This document shows positions 61,026 through 64,000 of a stretch of DNA of 64,000 nucleotides, piece by piece. Each line of letters opens with the position of its first letter. Positions within the stretch are counted from its first letter, which is position 1. The notes below the pieces were generated by a model. The model did not search any database, was not told the origin of the DNA, and worked only from the letters and a program-made list of their open reading frames with translations. The DNA is from Albula goreensis (Eukaryota; Chordata; Actinopteri; Albuliformes; Albulidae). The stretch lies in the NCBI GenBank assembly GCA_022829145.1, contig CM040755.1, positions 8,565,063-8,629,062 on the forward strand, written 5' to 3'. A program made the position numbers and the translations under genes.

Positions 61026-62802
61026 TCATACACACTCTTTGGCTTCCCATTCGTTATTCATCTACCTTGAAGCTCTCACCTTTTTCCTTTTTTCCTCATG
61101 CCAGCCAGAATTCTAGCACCCATTTAGACACCACAGGATTGAAATGTAACCATTTAAAGCACAGAATGCATTATGGTATACACATGCTGTTTTTTTTCTA
61201 ATTTAGGGTTAGTTTTGTAGAATTGAATTAAATGGAGATACCCTGCATGAGAGAAATGGGAATTTCAAAACAAAACAATAGTACTGAATTTTACATGTTG
61301 ATGTGGGTGGTTTTTGACATCGGGTGGTCTGAAAACCAAACACAGGTAACCTGAAGTGCTTGAATTGAACAAGTGTCATCAATGTTATTAATTCCTAATT
61401 AATTTACTGCATTTGTTGCTAGGGAAGAGTAATTATGTGCCTCTGTCTTAGTCAGAATGTAGCTCTTGCAATTAGACGAAACTACAGTAAGATTAAGTTG
61501 TTTTTTTTTAAATTACATTTTAATGCAAAAGCAAAAAGTCCAGCATCCAAACTACAAATGTTAACTACTTTGTCAAGCACTGAAGTCTAGAGACATAAAC
61601 ATGGACCCGACAGGACCAAAAAAAGGATACAGTAAATGGAAATGCCAAATACTGCTGTGTCTGCTGTTAGAAGCCTGAAGTGATGAATACTATTGGCCAT
61701 TGCGTTCATCAAGTCAAGATACATTTGGAAGTATTCCAATCATAGTTTAGAAATGAGATTTTGATAATTTATGAAAACATATGTCTGCAAATAAACAAGC
61801 ATGACTTCATATTCATTCATAATTGAGTACTGGATGTGTAAATGCCAAAAGTTTGTATGCCAACTGGAAGAATGGCCCCCAATGCTTAATGTTTGAACAC
61901 ATGCTGATCTTGGTTTGAGATTTGTACCCCACTACATTAATTCATGTAAAATCTGCCCTTCTGAACTTATTGTTTATGAAAGTGCAATCAGTGTTTTGTT
62001 TGGGCATTGCTTAAAGGCTTCTCGCTTACAAGAACAGCCGTAGCTGTAACATGCACAGCCACTTGTTGCATTTGCATTTGATAGATTCACCAACGGCAGG
62101 CTTTAGACACACTGCTTTGTAGTAGCATGTTTGGTTACCAAACCAACCAACCATGGTTTTCAAAACTGGAAGTGGGGTATAATGACAAGTAATTCTAAAA
62201 TATTATCTTTGTGAATAAGGGCCTAGGCCTGGACTGTGGTGCACCAGTAGTATAAGCTTTTACTCTTAGCAGGACAAAATTGTAATCAAAATTGGCTAGC
62301 GGAAGGTGATACCTACCCTTTGGCATATAGATCCTTTGTGTGTACTGCAGGTTTCGAAGACAAGATTGAAGTTTGCACACTGCTATTACATATGACAGCC
62401 TTGATTCAATTAACATTTTTCTCACTTTGAACCAAATTTTTTTGTAAATATTAGTCTTTTTTGTTTGTTTGTTTTTTTCCACAAACACAGTTTGAGGAGA
62501 TCAGTGATCACAATTTCTAGGAAAAAAATAACTTTCGGGGGAAAAAAATCAGCAAATGCAAATGTTTTATTTTTTACAATTTTTCTACACAAGTGGAATT
62601 ATGTATCAGCACCCACAGTGAGCCTCCCCCACAGATGCTGAAGGTAGCGTCTGTACACATGACGACTGAGTTTGCCCACTGGCCTTTTTCACATTACGGA
62701 TACTACATAAATTACATACCTGTGCTATTCCACTTCAGGCCCTTAGGGCTGTGGTGTCCATGGATGCTTTGCCGTGTTATATGTAGCAGGAGCGAATGTA
62801 AA

Positions 62803-62949
62803 TGACATCAGAGGAGCTCAAAGTCACAGATATGACATCAGAGGAATGCAAAGTCACAAATGCCATCTGTGAAGGACAGTTTTACAAATATGACATCGGA
62901 GGAGGACAGTGTCCCAAATGTGACATCTGAGTAGCACCAAGTCAAAATG
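62803..62949 (+). repeat. Minisatellite, five units of about 30 bp
   Basis: Units start at 62803, 62833, 62861, 62891 and 62921. Each begins TGACATC (the third TGCCATC), continues with a GAGGA-like core and ends in a CAAA-type stretch. Spacing is 30, 28, 30 and 30 bp. The first two units share TGACATCAGAGGA exactly and the fourth differs by one base. TGACATCA is one base from the ATF/CREB site TGACGTCA, but no factor is implied. Confidence 0.9.
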
Positions 62950-62965
62950 TAGGTTTCACCAAAGT

Positions 62966-63148
62966 GTAGTCACGGAGCAAGCCAGGAGAGGCCGGCAGAG
63001 GGTGATCAGTTTAACTGGCTTAGTTTTTTGTCCACCTGAGAGACTGAGCTAATTATTGCTTTGCTAGTTTGGGCCTCTCTTCATAGTTGGTGCTGAAGAT
63101 GCTGTACCGTGAACTTGTGCCTTTAGTCCATTTACCTACAGAGAGCCC
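62966..63148 (-). mobile_element. tRNA-derived SINE copy 7 (5' half)
   Basis: On the + strand, CCAGGAGAGGC...TTTAACTGGCTTAG...CTGAGCTAATTATTGCTTTG and ATAGTTGGTG match the CCAGGAGTGGC...TTAACTGGCTTAACC... series of copy 6. The tRNA-like head ends near GAGAGCCCC at 63148. The 3' half, with the ACATGTGAC segment, is missing. It sits directly beside the 30-bp minisatellite. Confidence 0.65.
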
Positions 63149-64000
63149 CTCCAGTCACTAGTTTCAGGACTACTGAGAAGAAGGAAAGGGAGACCACGGA
63201 AAAACAACATGATGATGGATATTAAGTCCAAGGAAAATTTATATTTTTTGTCAGTGTGGATAATGGACAACTGGTCCTGATATTGTGGATGCCAGGACCA
63301 ATGCATTTGGATGTTTTATCTATGTTTTAAGCTATGTTTGGTGAATGCATTTCAAGTTATTTTATATTGCACTAATGCAGGCTTGAAATCCAGCTTTAAG
63401 TCATATGATTCTTTCTTTCTCAATGAGAACTTGATTAATAACTTCAATAATAACTTTGAGCTTTTGAAGTTCTGCTTGATCTTTTTGATTGATCTTTTGA
63501 TTGCTTTTGAATATCTTCTGCTGGATACTCCTTGATTTACTTTTGAACTGTATGTTGAAAGCAGCTTCTCAGATTTTGTTTTGTTAAGTCTCCAAGGCCA
63601 TTACTATCATGGTTTTGGGAGTAGGGGGTAACTTTATTTCTTTGTGTGTGTCACAACCTGGCTCGTAGTAATTACAGGGCAAAATCAGAACTTATTATTA
63701 ATTAAAGCAAAACACATGAAAAAGAAGAAAACATGATGTGTGGAAATCTGTAAGCTATCAGTTGTGTATGCATGTGCATGAATGAGTGAAAAGTGTAATC
63801 ATGGTAAGTGTTGTTCAATGCAAAAAGCCAAACAAACACGTGCGTGGAGACAGCAAGCAAGTTACTAAGCCAGCGAGTGAGCGAGAATGGGAGAAAGCAG
63901 GTAAAATAGCATAGCACACTCCATCCAGGTGTGCTTCGATCTAAGATGGCTTGTCCCAGCTCCGCCCACCAACCTCCTTTTTCAAAAGAAAAATGCGAAT

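Larger units (their letters stand above)
58662..64000 (+). other. nell1: nell1 intron, 5' part (continues past the window)
   Basis: A phase-0 intron that starts GTAAGT and runs off the end, so it is at least 5.3 kb long. It contains SINE copies at 58851-59240 and 62966-63148, a pyrimidine tract with a decoy 3' splice site at 60033-60126, a palindromic repeat remnant at 60885-61025, and a 30-bp minisatellite at 62803-62949. Sequence at 61200-62780 is A+T-rich with nothing recognised. I searched for the next TSPN exon after each good acceptor and did not find it. Confidence 0.85.

Overview
The window is vertebrate nuclear DNA, almost certainly from a fish. It is A+T-rich, contains long CA/GT dinucleotide tracts, has ordinary GT-AG introns of 7.5 and 20.7 kb, and carries dispersed tRNA-derived SINE and MITE copies. 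I see no bacterial, plasmid or phage gene organisation, and almost all open reading frames in it are chance frames. The species cannot be fixed from the sequence alone.

The only gene I can support is a partial nell1 (neural EGFL-like 1, the NEL-like protein 1 gene) on the + strand. Three consecutive coding exons lie at 30078-30228, 37735-37905 and 58565-58661. Their codon phases fit together exactly (AG|C giving Ser, AG|G giving Arg, then an AAG| end at phase 0). Together they encode about 140 residues of the N-terminal thrombospondin-like/laminin-G-like (TSPN) domain of this secreted glycoprotein. The signal-peptide exon and the exon just before 30078 were not found. The next exon (the rest of TSPN, then the coiled coil and VWC/EGF repeats) must lie beyond 64000.

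Layout: 1-30077 is upstream intron (possibly with 5' flank). It holds a G-quadruplex-type G-run near 10.3 kb, a 102-bp TG microsatellite, a pogo/Tigger-like MITE at 19852-20192 and a small C+G-rich block near 24.1 kb. 30229-37734 is an intron with a second copy of the same MITE (35115-35441) and a G+C-richer block (35.45-37.0 kb) that looks like candidate conserved regulatory DNA. 37906-58564 is a 20.7-kb intron with several diverged tRNA-SINE copies. 58662-64000 is the start of the next intron, with two more SINE copies, a palindromic repeat remnant, a strong decoy splice acceptor and a five-unit 30-bp minisatellite.

I found no new multi-gene system. The notable items are structural: two dispersed repeat families reconstructed by comparing copies within the window, a GT-rich duplication separated by a MITE, possible cryptic exons, and candidate cis-regulatory blocks in nell1 introns.
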